A DNA stretch of 64,000 nt from Agrobacterium fabrum str. C58 (GTDB lineage Bacteria > Pseudomonadota > Alphaproteobacteria > Rhizobiales > Rhizobiaceae). Below, piece by piece: positions 17,006 to 24,921 of this stretch (position 1 is its first letter; each line of letters begins with the position of its first letter). Position numbers and translations under genes: made by a program. The notes beneath the pieces are model-generated. The model saw only the letters and a list, made by a program, of their open reading frames with translations, had not been told where the DNA came from and did not search any database. The stretch is taken from assembly GCF_000092025.1 (NCBI RefSeq), contig NC_003063.2, positions 248,001-312,000 on the forward strand, in the 5' to 3' direction.

Positions 17006-17908
17006 ATGCAGAGATCGACATTGTGGCTGTTGTTGTTTTTCCTGAGCTTTCTGCCCGTGGCGGCGGCCAGCGACAATGCCCAACCACCGACACTTGAAAC
17101 CATTGCCAGGACCGGCACGATCCGGCTCGGTTTTGCCGATCGCAATATTCCCTTTTCCTATCTGGGCACCGGCCCGGAGCCGATCGGCTACAGCATCGAA
17201 CTGTGCCTCCGCGTGGCGGATTCCATCAAGAGAAAGCTCGCCCTGCCGGAACTGAAGGTCGAATTCGTCAAGCGCACGCCCAGCAACCGCATCATGCTTC
17301 TCAATGACGGCACCATAGACATGGAATGCGTGGCGAGCACGAATACGGAGGAAAGACGCAAGGCCGTCTGGTTTTCCTACAGCCACTTCATCACCGGCAC
17401 GCGTTATGTCGCGCTGAAATCAAGCGGCCTGAACACTGTCGCCGATCTTGCCGGGCGAACGGTGGTGGTGACGACAGGCACCATCAATATCAGCCAGCTC
17501 AACGTGCTCAATCGCAAACTGGGAATGAACATCGCCGTCCTGCAGAATGACAGCACGGAGGGCAGTTTCGACATGGTGACGGAAAATCGCGCCTCTGCCT
17601 TCGTCATGGACGATATCCTCCTGCGATCCTTCATCGCCGAGACCGGCAGGCCGGAAGATTACGTCATCTCGAACGAATATCTTGCCCCGCCGCAGCCCTA
17701 TGGCCTGATGCTGCGGCACGGCGATACCGGCTTCCGGGACGCCGTCAACGAAGCGCTGGGGCAGATTTATCAAAGCGGCGAAATCGAAAAAATCTACGAC
17801 AAATGGTTCAACGCGCCGATCCCGCCGAATGGCATCAACCTGAAACGCCCGCTGCCCGGCGATCTGGCAGAAGCGTTTCGAAGCCCTGTGGATACGACGG
17901 CAGAATGA
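17006..17908 (+). CDS. Periplasmic amino-acid-type binding protein (SBP family 3), copy 2
   Basis: A 300-residue paralogue of the preceding protein, similar along its whole length. Shared blocks include TLETIARTGTIRLGF, IDMECVASTNTEERRK, LADLAGRTV, RASAFVMDDILL, PQPYGLMLR and KWFNAPIPPNGINL. Signal peptide at residues 1-21. It arose by tandem duplication, as both copies lie in the same direction with 71 bases between them. The two differ at the likely ligand-pocket segment near the start (EAEPPFSY against DRNIPFSY), so ligand preference may differ. No transporter partners are present nearby. Confidence 0.85.
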   Translation: MQRSTLWLLLFFLSFLPVAAASDNAQPPTLETIARTGTIRLGFADRNIPFSYLGTGPEPIGYSIELCLRVADSIKRKLALPELKVEFVKRTPSNRIMLLNDGTIDMECVASTNTEERRKAVWFSYSHFITGTRYVALKSSGLNTVADLAGRTVVVTTGTINISQLNVLNRKLGMNIAVLQNDSTEGSFDMVTENRASAFVMDDILLRSFIAETGRPEDYVISNEYLAPPQPYGLMLRHGDTGFRDAVNEALGQIYQSGEIEKIYDKWFNAPIPPNGINLKRPLPGDLAEAFRSPVDTTAE

Positions 17909-17914
17909 GAAACG

Positions 17915-17932
17915 CCGCCCGGAGGTGGGCGG
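17915..17932. terminator. Terminator-like hairpin between binding-protein and minE genes
   Basis: CCGCCC, six-base loop, GGGCGG in the 42-base gap between convergent genes. Short but perfect stem, with a pyrimidine-rich AGTCTCTT after it on the plus strand. Confidence 0.5.
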
Positions 17933-17950
17933 AGTCTCTTATCAAGTGCC

Positions 17951-18211
17951 TTATGCAGCGCGCAGATGGGCGCCCAACGGAATTTCGACATCGATCTCCA
18001 ATATGGAGACATGTTCGTCGCGATCCATTTTCACATGCACCCGGTCATTGTCGATCTGTACATGCTTGGCGATGACGCTAAGAATTTCTTCCCGCAGAAC
18101 GGCGACGAGATCGGTTCCCGACGACGCCCTTTCGTGGGCGAGCAGCACCTGCAGGCGTTCACGCGCAAGCGGTGCGGACTTCTGTTTACGGAAGATACTG
18201 AAGATGCTCAT
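17951..18211 (-). CDS. minE: Cell division topological specificity factor MinE
   Basis: An 86-residue MinE. The N-terminal membrane-targeting segment is [14 protein letters not shown], followed by the MinD-contact region [17 protein letters not shown], and the C-terminal dimerisation domain with [25 protein letters not shown]. MinE stimulates MinD ATPase and confines MinCD inhibition to the poles. The start at 18211 follows AAGGAGGG, and the ATG overlaps the minD stop (ATGA). Length is standard. Confidence 0.96.
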
Positions 18212-19023
18212 GCAGCCCTCCTTGCGAAGATCTTGGAGAAGATGCCACGCTTCTCGCCCGGGATGACGACCGGAATATCCTCGCCGGAGAGGCGACGGGC
18301 GGCGTCGAAATAGGCCATGGCCGGCGCGCAACGGGCATCCGCCAGCGTGACAGGCGCACCGACGTTCGAAGCACGCAGCACATCCGTGCTTTCCGGAATG
18401 ATGCCGAGCAGCGGAATGGAAAGGATTTCGAGGACGTCATCCACTTTCAGCATGTCGCCGCGTTCGGCGCGGACGGAATCATAACGCGTCAGGAGCAGGT
18501 GCTTTTCCATGCGCTCGCCGCGTTCGGCCTTCAGCGTCTTGGAATCGAGCAGGCCGATGATGCGGTCGCTGTCACGCACCGAAGAGACCTCCGGATTGGT
18601 GACGACGACAGCCACATCCGCGTGGCGCATGGCCAGCGTTGCGCCGCGTTCGATACCGGCCGGGCTGTCGCAGATCACCCAGTCGAAGTGCTTCTTCAAC
18701 TCGGCGATGACCCATTCGACACCTTCCGGCGTCAGATTGTCCTTGTCGCGGGTCTGCGAGGCCGGCAGAAGGAACAGCGTCTCGAGCCGCTTGTCGCGGA
18801 TCAGCGCCTGCGTCAGCTTGGCGTCGCCCTGGATGACGTTGACGAGATCGTAAACCACGCGGCGTTCAGCACCCATGACGAGATCGAGATTGCGCAGCCC
18901 GACATCAAAATCGACGACCACGACCTTCTCTTTGTTCTGCGCCAATGCGGCGCCAAGCGCTGCGGTCGAGGTGGTCTTGCCGACCCCGCCCTTGCCGGAA
19001 GTTACAACGACTACCTTCCCCAT
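18208..19023 (-). CDS. minD: Septum site-determining ATPase MinD
   Basis: A 271-residue ParA-type ATPase with the deviant Walker A motif GKGGVGKTT (residues 10-18), the switch region [13 protein letters not shown] and a C-terminal amphipathic membrane helix ([11 protein letters not shown]). MinD recruits MinC to the membrane and oscillates with MinE, placing the division septum. It lies 35 bases after minC and overlaps minE by four bases, the standard minCDE order. Confidence 0.97.
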
Positions 19024-19058
19024 ATGGCTCTCTCCTGTTCCTGTTCGTTTCTCTGTTA

Positions 19059-19787
19059 TCAGCCGAGCTTCGCGGCCTTGATCGTATCGTTTTCCAGCCA
19101 GAGCTGAACGGGCTGGCCGCGCAGCTTGTCGTCAATGTCCTCGGCAACCTTGTAGACGCCGTCGATGGCCAAAAGCTCCGCTTCAAGCTTGCGGCAGAAG
19201 ATGCGCGCCGAGACATTGCCGAGCGAACCCGCCATGGCCCGTCCGCGCAGCGCACCGTAAATATGCACCGAACCGCCGGCGATGATTTCAGCGCCCGAGG
19301 CGACCGAACCGATGACGGTGACGTCACCTTCCGGAAACATGATCGACTGACCAGAGCGCACCGGCTCATTGATGACCAGCGACTGCACGACGGCGCGAAC
19401 TTCGCCCGAAGCGTGCGGCTTGTCTTCCGGCAATTCGGCAGCTACGGCGACCGGCTCCACCTCGACATCGGAAGCAGGCTTGCCACCCTTCAGCGACGGC
19501 GGCATGCCCGGCTCGATCATCGACGGGCGAACACCCTCAATGCCCATGATGCCGACATTGCGTTCTCTCAGCGCCGCCAGCAGTTCCTTCAGGCCCGCCT
19601 TGTCGAGCGACAGCTCCGACACATCGAGAACCACCGGCCGCGACAGGAAGAACCCGGCCGAGCGGGCAGCCAGATCATCAAGCCTTTCGAGCCATTGATC
19701 GACCGGAGATTCGGGGGACAGGACGACCGCGAGGAAGGAGCGGCCTTTGATACGGATCGAACGCTGGTCTGTTAGCACTTTGGTCAT
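19059..19787 (-). CDS. minC: Septum formation inhibitor MinC
   Basis: A 242-residue FtsZ inhibitor. The N-terminal FtsZ-binding domain (about 1-105) is joined by a proline- and acid-rich linker to the C-terminal beta-helical domain, which carries VVQSLVINEPVRSGQSI, GDVTVIGSVASGAEIIAGGSVHIYGALRGRAMAG and the MinD-contact region. The ATG at 19787 (MTKVLTDQ) is preferred to an in-frame TTG at 19799. Neither has a clear Shine-Dalgarno site, which is unusual for this window. A CtrA-type box lies upstream at 19830-19845. Confidence 0.95.
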   Translation of the reverse strand: MTKVLTDQRSIRIKGRSFLAVVLSPESPVDQWLERLDDLAARSAGFFLSRPVVLDVSELSLDKAGLKELLAALRERNVGIMGIEGVRPSMIEPGMPPSLKGGKPASDVEVEPVAVAAELPEDKPHASGEVRAVVQSLVINEPVRSGQSIMFPEGDVTVIGSVASGAEIIAGGSVHIYGALRGRAMAGSLGNVSARIFCRKLEAELLAIDGVYKVAEDIDDKLRGQPVQLWLENDTIKAAKLG

Positions 19788-20196
19788 CTTGGTAAACAAA
19801 TCGTTGACAATTAGGTACCTCGAATATGGTTAACAAATGGTTAACGCAGCCCCTGAAGCGATGAATTCGTTAATAAAATTCCGCTTGCAAAAGCCTTCGC
19901 GCAAAACATTCGAAAACAGCTGTTACGCCTTGAATTCATGTCACTGCCTTGCAAATGAAGACGCATGATAGCAGAGCATCCTTGCTGCAAGCTGACGCCT
20001 CCTTTCAGCAGGCAACCCTCGCCCTCCCCGCTTTTCGGGCTCGACTCGCAGGCATCACGCAGCGTCCGATTCTGGAACAACATTCTTTCAACACTCAGGA
20101 GACGATCATCTGCTTCTGGCGGCCGAAAAGCGATTCCGTTATGTCTCCGGATACTGTAGATACGGCTATACCCGAGAGTTCCAACGGAAGAATAAG
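19788..20196. other. Intergenic region between minC and the HAD phosphatase gene
   Basis: 409 bases between divergent genes. The minC-proximal 100 bases are AT-rich and hold the CtrA-type box and a third TTAA (19870-19873). The remainder shows no convincing gene or RNA; short open frames there lack ribosome sites and recognisable products. Confidence 0.4.
19830..19845. promoter_or_regulatory. CtrA-type box upstream of minC
   Basis: TTAA, seven bases, TTAAC: a full match to the alphaproteobacterial CtrA consensus TTAA-N7-TTAA(C). It lies 43 bases upstream of the minC start. It can also be read as a tandem repeat of TGGTTAAC separated by AAA. CtrA control of min genes has been reported in Sinorhizobium, so cell-cycle control here is plausible. 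Confidence 0.6.
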
Positions 20197-20883
20197 ATGC
20201 ACAGCAAAGTCCCGCCGCAGACCCAGATATTTTCGCAAGAGTTCGCGGCCTTCCTGTTCGACATGGACGGAACGCTGGTCAATTCGATTGCCGTTGTCGA
20301 GCGCGTCTGGCGGGAGTGGGCCGTTGCAAACGGTATCGAGCCGAACGCATTTCTGCAACGTATCCATGGCATGCGGGCTTCCGAGGTAATACGCCGCGAG
20401 GCGGTTCCCGGCCTGGACGTGGATGCCGAGGCCGACATGATCTTGCGCGCCGAGATGGATGACGTGGAGGGCATCATTCCGATACCGGGCGCCGCAGACT
20501 TTCTTGCGTCTTTGCCCGCGGGAAAATGGGCTATCGTCACCTCCGCCGTGCGTGAACTGGCGGAAAAACGGCTCGCGGCGGCCGGCATCACACCGCCACC
20601 CGTGATGATCTGCGCCGACGATGTGGTCAACGGCAAGCCCGATCCCGAAGGTTACCGGAAGGCCGCCGAAAGGCTCGGCGTTGCGCCGGAAAGCTGCGTC
20701 GTCTTCGAAGATGCGCCCGCGGGCATCCAGGCCGGCGAACGCATGGGGGCTGCGGTGGTGGTCATCAACGTGACCCATTCCCACCCGATCGAGACGCCGC
20801 ATCTTGCCATCGGCAGTTACGGTGAACTGGATGTGGTGATCGACGGGAATGGTGGCCTGAAGCTGACCAGCAGCAAAGCCTAA
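20197..20883 (+). CDS. HAD superfamily phosphatase (beta-phosphoglucomutase-like)
   Basis: A 228-residue subfamily I HAD hydrolase. Motif I FDMDGTLVNS places the nucleophile at Asp22 and the general acid at Asp24. Motif II is AIVTSAV, and motif III/IV is NGKPDPEGY then VVFEDAPAGIQAG. Such proteins dephosphorylate small sugar phosphates such as glycerol-phosphate or hexose-phosphates. GGAAGAA precedes the ATG. The gene is alone; downstream lies the promoter of the GntR/TRAP operon. The substrate is not evident. Confidence 0.85.
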   Translation: MHSKVPPQTQIFSQEFAAFLFDMDGTLVNSIAVVERVWREWAVANGIEPNAFLQRIHGMRASEVIRREAVPGLDVDAEADMILRAEMDDVEGIIPIPGAADFLASLPAGKWAIVTSAVRELAEKRLAAAGITPPPVMICADDVVNGKPDPEGYRKAAERLGVAPESCVVFEDAPAGIQAGERMGAAVVVINVTHSHPIETPHLAIGSYGELDVVIDGNGGLKLTSSKA

Positions 20884-20954
20884 GAGCTGCCGGCGACCAC
20901 CGACCGGCTGAGCTGCCCTCAAGCATAACCTGTAAGCTTTTCCAAGACGGCTAA

Positions 20955-20985
20955 TTGACAGCCATCCATAAATACGTCCTAATAA
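20955..20985 (+). promoter_or_regulatory. Probable promoter of the GntR/TRAP operon
   Basis: TTGACA at 20955-20960 with an AT-rich -10 region (CTAATA or TAATAA, 20979-20985) 18-19 bases away. The spacing is slightly long. The operator palindrome begins five bases after it. Confidence 0.45.
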
Positions 20986-20989
20986 AATT

Positions 20990-21006
20990 GGTAAGACCAT
21001 CTTACC
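20990..21006. promoter_or_regulatory. GntR-type operator palindrome
   Basis: GGTAAGA-CCA-TCTTACC: perfect seven-base arms with a three-base centre, placed at the expected transcription start of the regulator gene (start codon 21049). The size and symmetry suit FadR-type GntR repressors, so autoregulation is likely. Confidence 0.6.
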
Positions 21007-21048
21007 GCTTGCGCGAACGGGGGGAGACCTTCGCGCTGGGAGGACATC

Positions 21049-21765
21049 ATGTTTGTGGCTCTGGAGCCGCGCCGCCTTTACCGGCTGGTCGCGGAACAAA
21101 TTCGCTTGCTCATCGAGAGCGGGGAGCTGACCGAAGGTCAGCGCCTGCCGGCAGAGCGTGACCTTGCGGAACGCTTCGGCGTTTCCCGCCCTACCGTTCG
21201 TGAAGCCCTCATCGTTCTGGAAGTGGAAGGCCACATCCATATCCGCATGGGTTCGGGCGTTTACGTCAACGCTGCCGGCAGGCAGGCGAGGGAAAAGCCG
21301 CCGGTGCCAGACGCGCATGGCCCATTCGAAATCCTGCAGGCGCGCTGCATCATCGAGAGCGCGATTGCGGAGGAAGCCGCGCGACTTGCGACGCCGGAAT
21401 GCATCGCCAAGCTCGATGACATCATCGAACGCATGGCCGGCGCGCTCGACAGTTCGCCACAGGCGCTCAATTTCGACCGGGCCTTCCACACCGCCATCGC
21501 CGACATCATCGGCAATTCGGCGCTCAATCGCTTCACCGGCCTGATTTATGACGAGCGCAGCCTGTCGCCCTTTTTCGAAAAGCTCGCCAGCTATTTCGAG
21601 GGCCCGTACACCTGGAACCTCGCCGTTCAGGAACACCGAGCGATCCGCGACGCCATTGCCGCCAACGACCCGGAAGGGGCTCGTGAGGCGATGCGACAGC
21701 ATCTGACGCTGTCGCAAAAGAGATTTTCCGAAAGTTTCGGGGAGGAAACGATCGGAGAAGAGTGA
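21049..21765 (+). CDS. GntR family regulator, FadR/UxuR type with FCD domain
   Basis: A 238-residue repressor. The winged helix-turn-helix covers residues 8-75 (LPAERDLAERFGVSRPTVREALIVLE). The all-helical FCD ligand domain follows, with likely metal-binding histidines in FDRAFHTAIADI, VQEHRAIRDAI and REAMRQHLTL. Related proteins (UxuR, ExuR, LldR) respond to hexuronates or organic acids. It heads an operon with a TRAP importer, an idonate-type dehydrogenase and mannonate dehydratase, so a hexuronate or aldonate is the likely inducer. A palindromic operator precedes it. Confidence 0.88.
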   Translation: MFVALEPRRLYRLVAEQIRLLIESGELTEGQRLPAERDLAERFGVSRPTVREALIVLEVEGHIHIRMGSGVYVNAAGRQAREKPPVPDAHGPFEILQARCIIESAIAEEAARLATPECIAKLDDIIERMAGALDSSPQALNFDRAFHTAIADIIGNSALNRFTGLIYDERSLSPFFEKLASYFEGPYTWNLAVQEHRAIRDAIAANDPEGAREAMRQHLTLSQKRFSESFGEETIGEE

Positions 21766-21827
21766 CCGCGCCGTGATCGGCGTCGGGAAAAAACAGAAAT
21801 CTGGCTTTAATTCGGGAGGAGTTAAGA

Positions 21828-22802
21828 ATGAAAATCAGATTGTCGACTTTGATGGGCGCAACAGCCGCCATCCTGCTTTCCGCCTTAGCGGCGCAGGCGG
21901 AAACCACTCTGAAATGGGCGCATGTCTACGAAACATCCGAACCGTTCCACACGGATTCGGTCTGGGCTGCGGAAGAAATCGCCAAACGCACCGACGGCCG
22001 TTACAAGGTGGATGTTTTCCCGGCCTCGCAGCTTGGCAAGGAAGCCGATATCAACCAGGGTCTCAAGATCGGCACCGTTGACATCATCATCTCCGGTTCG
22101 AGCTTTGCCGCGCGTGACTTCAAGCCGATCGGCGTCACCTATTTCCCTTACATCTTCCGCGATCCGAGCCATCTGATCGCCTATACCAAGAGCGATATCT
22201 TCAAGCGCCTCGCCAAGGGTTATGAAGACAAGACCGGCAACCACATCGCCGCTGTCAGCTATTACGGCACGCGCCACACAACATCCAACAAGCCGATTGC
22301 CGCCTGCGCCGATATGGCTGGCTTAAAGATGCGCGTTCCCGACGTTCCTGCCTATCTTGCCATGCCGCGCGCCTGCGGCGCCAACACGACACCGATTGCA
22401 TTTGCGGAAGTCTATCTGGCGCTTCAGAACGGCACCGTCGATGCACAGGAAAACCCGCTGACGACCATCGAGGCGAAGAAGTTCTTCGAAGTGCAGAAGA
22501 ACATCGTGTTGACGGGCCACATCGTTGACCATCTCAACACGGTTGTCTCGAAGAACCTATGGTCCAAGCTTTCCGATGAAGACAAGAAAATTTTCACTGA
22601 TGTCATGCAAGAGGCCGCCGAGCGGACCACAAAGACCATCGAAGGACGCGAAAAAAGCCTCGTGGAAGACTTCAAGAAGCGTGGCCTGAACGTCGCCGAG
22701 GTCGACAAGGCCGACTTCGAAAAGAATGTCATCGAGAAGGTGAAGTTCGAGGACTTCGGTTACGACAAGGCCGACTGGGAAGCCATTCGCGCCGTCAAGT
22801 GA
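21828..22802 (+). CDS. TRAP transporter substrate-binding protein (DctP)
   Basis: A 324-residue periplasmic DctP-type binding protein. Signal peptide at residues 1-24 ends in AQA. The mature protein begins ETTLKWAHVYETSEPFH and shows the conserved GLKMRVPDVPAY with the arginine that pairs with the carboxylate of the ligand, and NGTVDAQENPLTTI. Ribosome site GGGAGGAG. It is 62 bases downstream of the regulator gene and followed by DctQ and DctM genes. With UxuA downstream, the ligand is probably a hexuronate or aldonate. Confidence 0.9.
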   Translation: MKIRLSTLMGATAAILLSALAAQAETTLKWAHVYETSEPFHTDSVWAAEEIAKRTDGRYKVDVFPASQLGKEADINQGLKIGTVDIIISGSSFAARDFKPIGVTYFPYIFRDPSHLIAYTKSDIFKRLAKGYEDKTGNHIAAVSYYGTRHTTSNKPIAACADMAGLKMRVPDVPAYLAMPRACGANTTPIAFAEVYLALQNGTVDAQENPLTTIEAKKFFEVQKNIVLTGHIVDHLNTVVSKNLWSKLSDEDKKIFTDVMQEAAERTTKTIEGREKSLVEDFKKRGLNVAEVDKADFEKNVIEKVKFEDFGYDKADWEAIRAVK

Positions 22803-22812
22803 GCCAAGATCC

Positions 22813-22834
22813 GGTGCGGCCCTTGCGCCGCACC
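22813..22834 (+). other. Hairpin between dctP and dctQ
   Basis: GGTGCGGC, six-base loop, GCCGCACC directly after the binding-protein stop. Without a T-run, it is more likely an mRNA-stabilising structure that raises binding-protein over permease expression than a full terminator. Confidence 0.5.
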
Positions 22835-22862
22835 GCCCTTTCTCTCCAGACGGGATATCTCA

Positions 22863-23435
22863 ATGTCGCAGGAAATCCATACTCAGGTCACGCCTGAGGA
22901 ACTCGCCCATACGTTCGACGAGGCACCGCCCGAGGTCGATCTCAAGGTCTACGCCTTCGAGGACTGGGTCACGCTCGCCCTGTTCTGGTTGATGACGGGT
23001 TGCGTGTTCCTTCAGTTCTTCACCCGCTACGTTCTCAACAACAGCTACGCCTGGACGGAAGAAATCGCCGTCAACTGCCTGATTGGCGTGGTGTTTTTAG
23101 GCTCCGTCATGTGCGTGCGCATGTCGCGCCACATCCAGGTGGATGTGCTTTATCATTATGTACCGCCGCAGGTGGCCCACGCCATGTCGATCCTGGTCGA
23201 TGTGCTGCGCATCCTGTTCTTCGCCTACACATCCTGGCTGATGTGGCGTTATCTGGAAATCGTTGCGGATGAGGAGATGGTCACCGTGGCGCTGCCGCGC
23301 AATATCGTCTTCTACACCGTTCTGGCGGCTTTCGTTTTGATGTTCTTCCGCTCCGTGCAGGTCTTCATTGAAAATATGCGACGTGGCTATTCCGTTCTGG
23401 AACGGCCAGAAGAATTCCAGAGCGCGGGGGATTGA
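22863..23435 (+). CDS. TRAP transporter small permease (DctQ)
   Basis: A 190-residue protein with four predicted membrane helices (starting about residues 33, 67, 99 and 142) and the DctQ hallmark AWTEEIAVNCLIGVVFLGSV. It forms the membrane complex with DctM and lies four bases before it. The N-terminal 30 residues are acidic and soluble. Confidence 0.88.
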   Translation: MSQEIHTQVTPEELAHTFDEAPPEVDLKVYAFEDWVTLALFWLMTGCVFLQFFTRYVLNNSYAWTEEIAVNCLIGVVFLGSVMCVRMSRHIQVDVLYHYVPPQVAHAMSILVDVLRILFFAYTSWLMWRYLEIVADEEMVTVALPRNIVFYTVLAAFVLMFFRSVQVFIENMRRGYSVLERPEEFQSAGD

Positions 23436-23439
23436 TCAC

Positions 23440-24846
23440 ATGTTGCTTCTCATCAGCTCATTCCTTCTTCTGATGCTGATCGGCCTTCCGGTCGCCATTT
23501 CCATGGCCTCGGCTTCGCTGCTCTACATCGTCTTTTATAATGTCGCGCCTGATATCATCGCGGCGCAGCGCCTGATTGCGGGTGTGGAAAGCTTCCCGCT
23601 CCTAGCGGTTCCCTTCTTCATCCTTGCCGGCAATCTCATGAATACGGCAGGTGTAACGGGACGTATCTATTCCTTCGCTGTCGCGCTCGTCGGCTGGATG
23701 AAGGGCGGCCTCGCGCAGGTCAACATCATCGGTTCGGTGATCTTTTCCGGCATGTCCGGCACCGCACTGGCCGATGCTGCCGGCATCGGCACCATCGAAA
23801 TCAAGGCCATGAAGGATCATGGTTATCCGGTCGAGGCGGCCGTCGGCGTCACCGCCGCTTCCGCAACGCTCGGGCCGATCTTCCCGCCGTCCCTGCCCTT
23901 CGTCATCTACGGCATGATGGCGAATGTCTCGATCGGTGCGCTGTTCATGGCCGGCATCGTTCCGGGCGTCGTCATGACGCTGCTGATGATGATCACGGTT
24001 GCGGTCTTTGCCTATATCAAGGGCTGGGGTTCCGATACGCCGTTTAATCTCAGGACAATCTTCGGCGCATCGCTTGAAGTCCTCGTTGTCATGATGGTGC
24101 CGCTCGGCATCTATATCCTCACGGCATTTGGCCTGTCGCTCAACCTGTCGATCCTGATCGTGCTGGTCATCCTGCTTGCCTGCGACTGGTATTTCGATTT
24201 CTCCGCCGTCATGGCGCTGATGACGCCGGTGATCCTGATCGGCGGCATGACGATGGGTTGGTTTACACCGACGGAGGCAGCCGTTGCGGCCGTTCTCTGG
24301 TCGCTGTTCCTCGGCCTCGTCCGTTATCGCACGATGACCTTCAAGACGCTGGCGAAATCGACCTTCGACACCATCGAGACGACCGCATCGGTGCTCTTCA
24401 TCGTTGCGGCAGCCTCGGTCTTCGCATGGTTGCTGACGGTCAGTCAGGCGGCACAGCTTCTGTCGGCGGCGATCCTGACGATCACTGACAGCAAGTGGAT
24501 TTTCCTCGTGCTGGTCAACCTGTTGATGCTGTTCGTCGGCTGCTTCCTCGACACGATTGCGGCTATCACCATCCTCGTGCCGATCCTTCTGCCGCTGGTG
24601 CTGCAATTCAACATCGATCCGGTGCATTTCGGCCTCATCATCACGCTCAACCTGATGATCGGGCTGCTGCATCCACCGCTCGGCATGGTGCTGTTCGTGC
24701 TCTCGCGCGTGGCGAAACTCTCGGTCGAGCGCACGACCATCGCCATCCTGCCCTGGCTGGTGCCGCTATTCGTGGCGCTGCTGCTGATCACCTTCATTCC
24801 GGCAATCACCTTGTGGCTGCCGACCGAAATGGGCCTGATCCGCTAA
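23440..24846 (+). CDS. TRAP transporter large permease (DctM)
   Basis: A 468-residue sodium-coupled transporter subunit with about 12 membrane helices. Typical segments are FPLLAVPFFILAGNLMNTAGV, the GMSGTALADAAGIGTIEIKAM substrate/sodium loop, GPIFPPSLPFVIYGM and the second repeat around NLMIGLLHPPLGMVLFV. The ATG at 23440 is preceded by GGGGG and lies four bases after dctQ. The open frame extends upstream into dctQ, which is not the start. Confidence 0.92.
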   Translation: MLLLISSFLLLMLIGLPVAISMASASLLYIVFYNVAPDIIAAQRLIAGVESFPLLAVPFFILAGNLMNTAGVTGRIYSFAVALVGWMKGGLAQVNIIGSVIFSGMSGTALADAAGIGTIEIKAMKDHGYPVEAAVGVTAASATLGPIFPPSLPFVIYGMMANVSIGALFMAGIVPGVVMTLLMMITVAVFAYIKGWGSDTPFNLRTIFGASLEVLVVMMVPLGIYILTAFGLSLNLSILIVLVILLACDWYFDFSAVMALMTPVILIGGMTMGWFTPTEAAVAAVLWSLFLGLVRYRTMTFKTLAKSTFDTIETTASVLFIVAAASVFAWLLTVSQAAQLLSAAILTITDSKWIFLVLVNLLMLFVGCFLDTIAAITILVPILLPLVLQFNIDPVHFGLIITLNLMIGLLHPPLGMVLFVLSRVAKLSVERTTIAILPWLVPLFVALLLITFIPAITLWLPTEMGLIR

Positions 24847-24860
24847 GGCAAACATCATCG

Positions 24861-24882
24861 CCCGCGCGGTTCGCCGTGCGGG
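24861..24882 (+). terminator. UUCG-loop hairpin after dctM
   Basis: CCCGCGCGG, TTCG, CCGTGCGGG: nine pairs (one G-U) closed by a very stable UUCG tetraloop. It lies in the 75-base gap between dctM and the dehydrogenase gene. It may attenuate transcription or protect the upstream mRNA. Confidence 0.5.
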
Positions 24883-24921
24883 TTCATTCCTTCCACACAC
24901 AGACTATATGAGGGCATCGTC

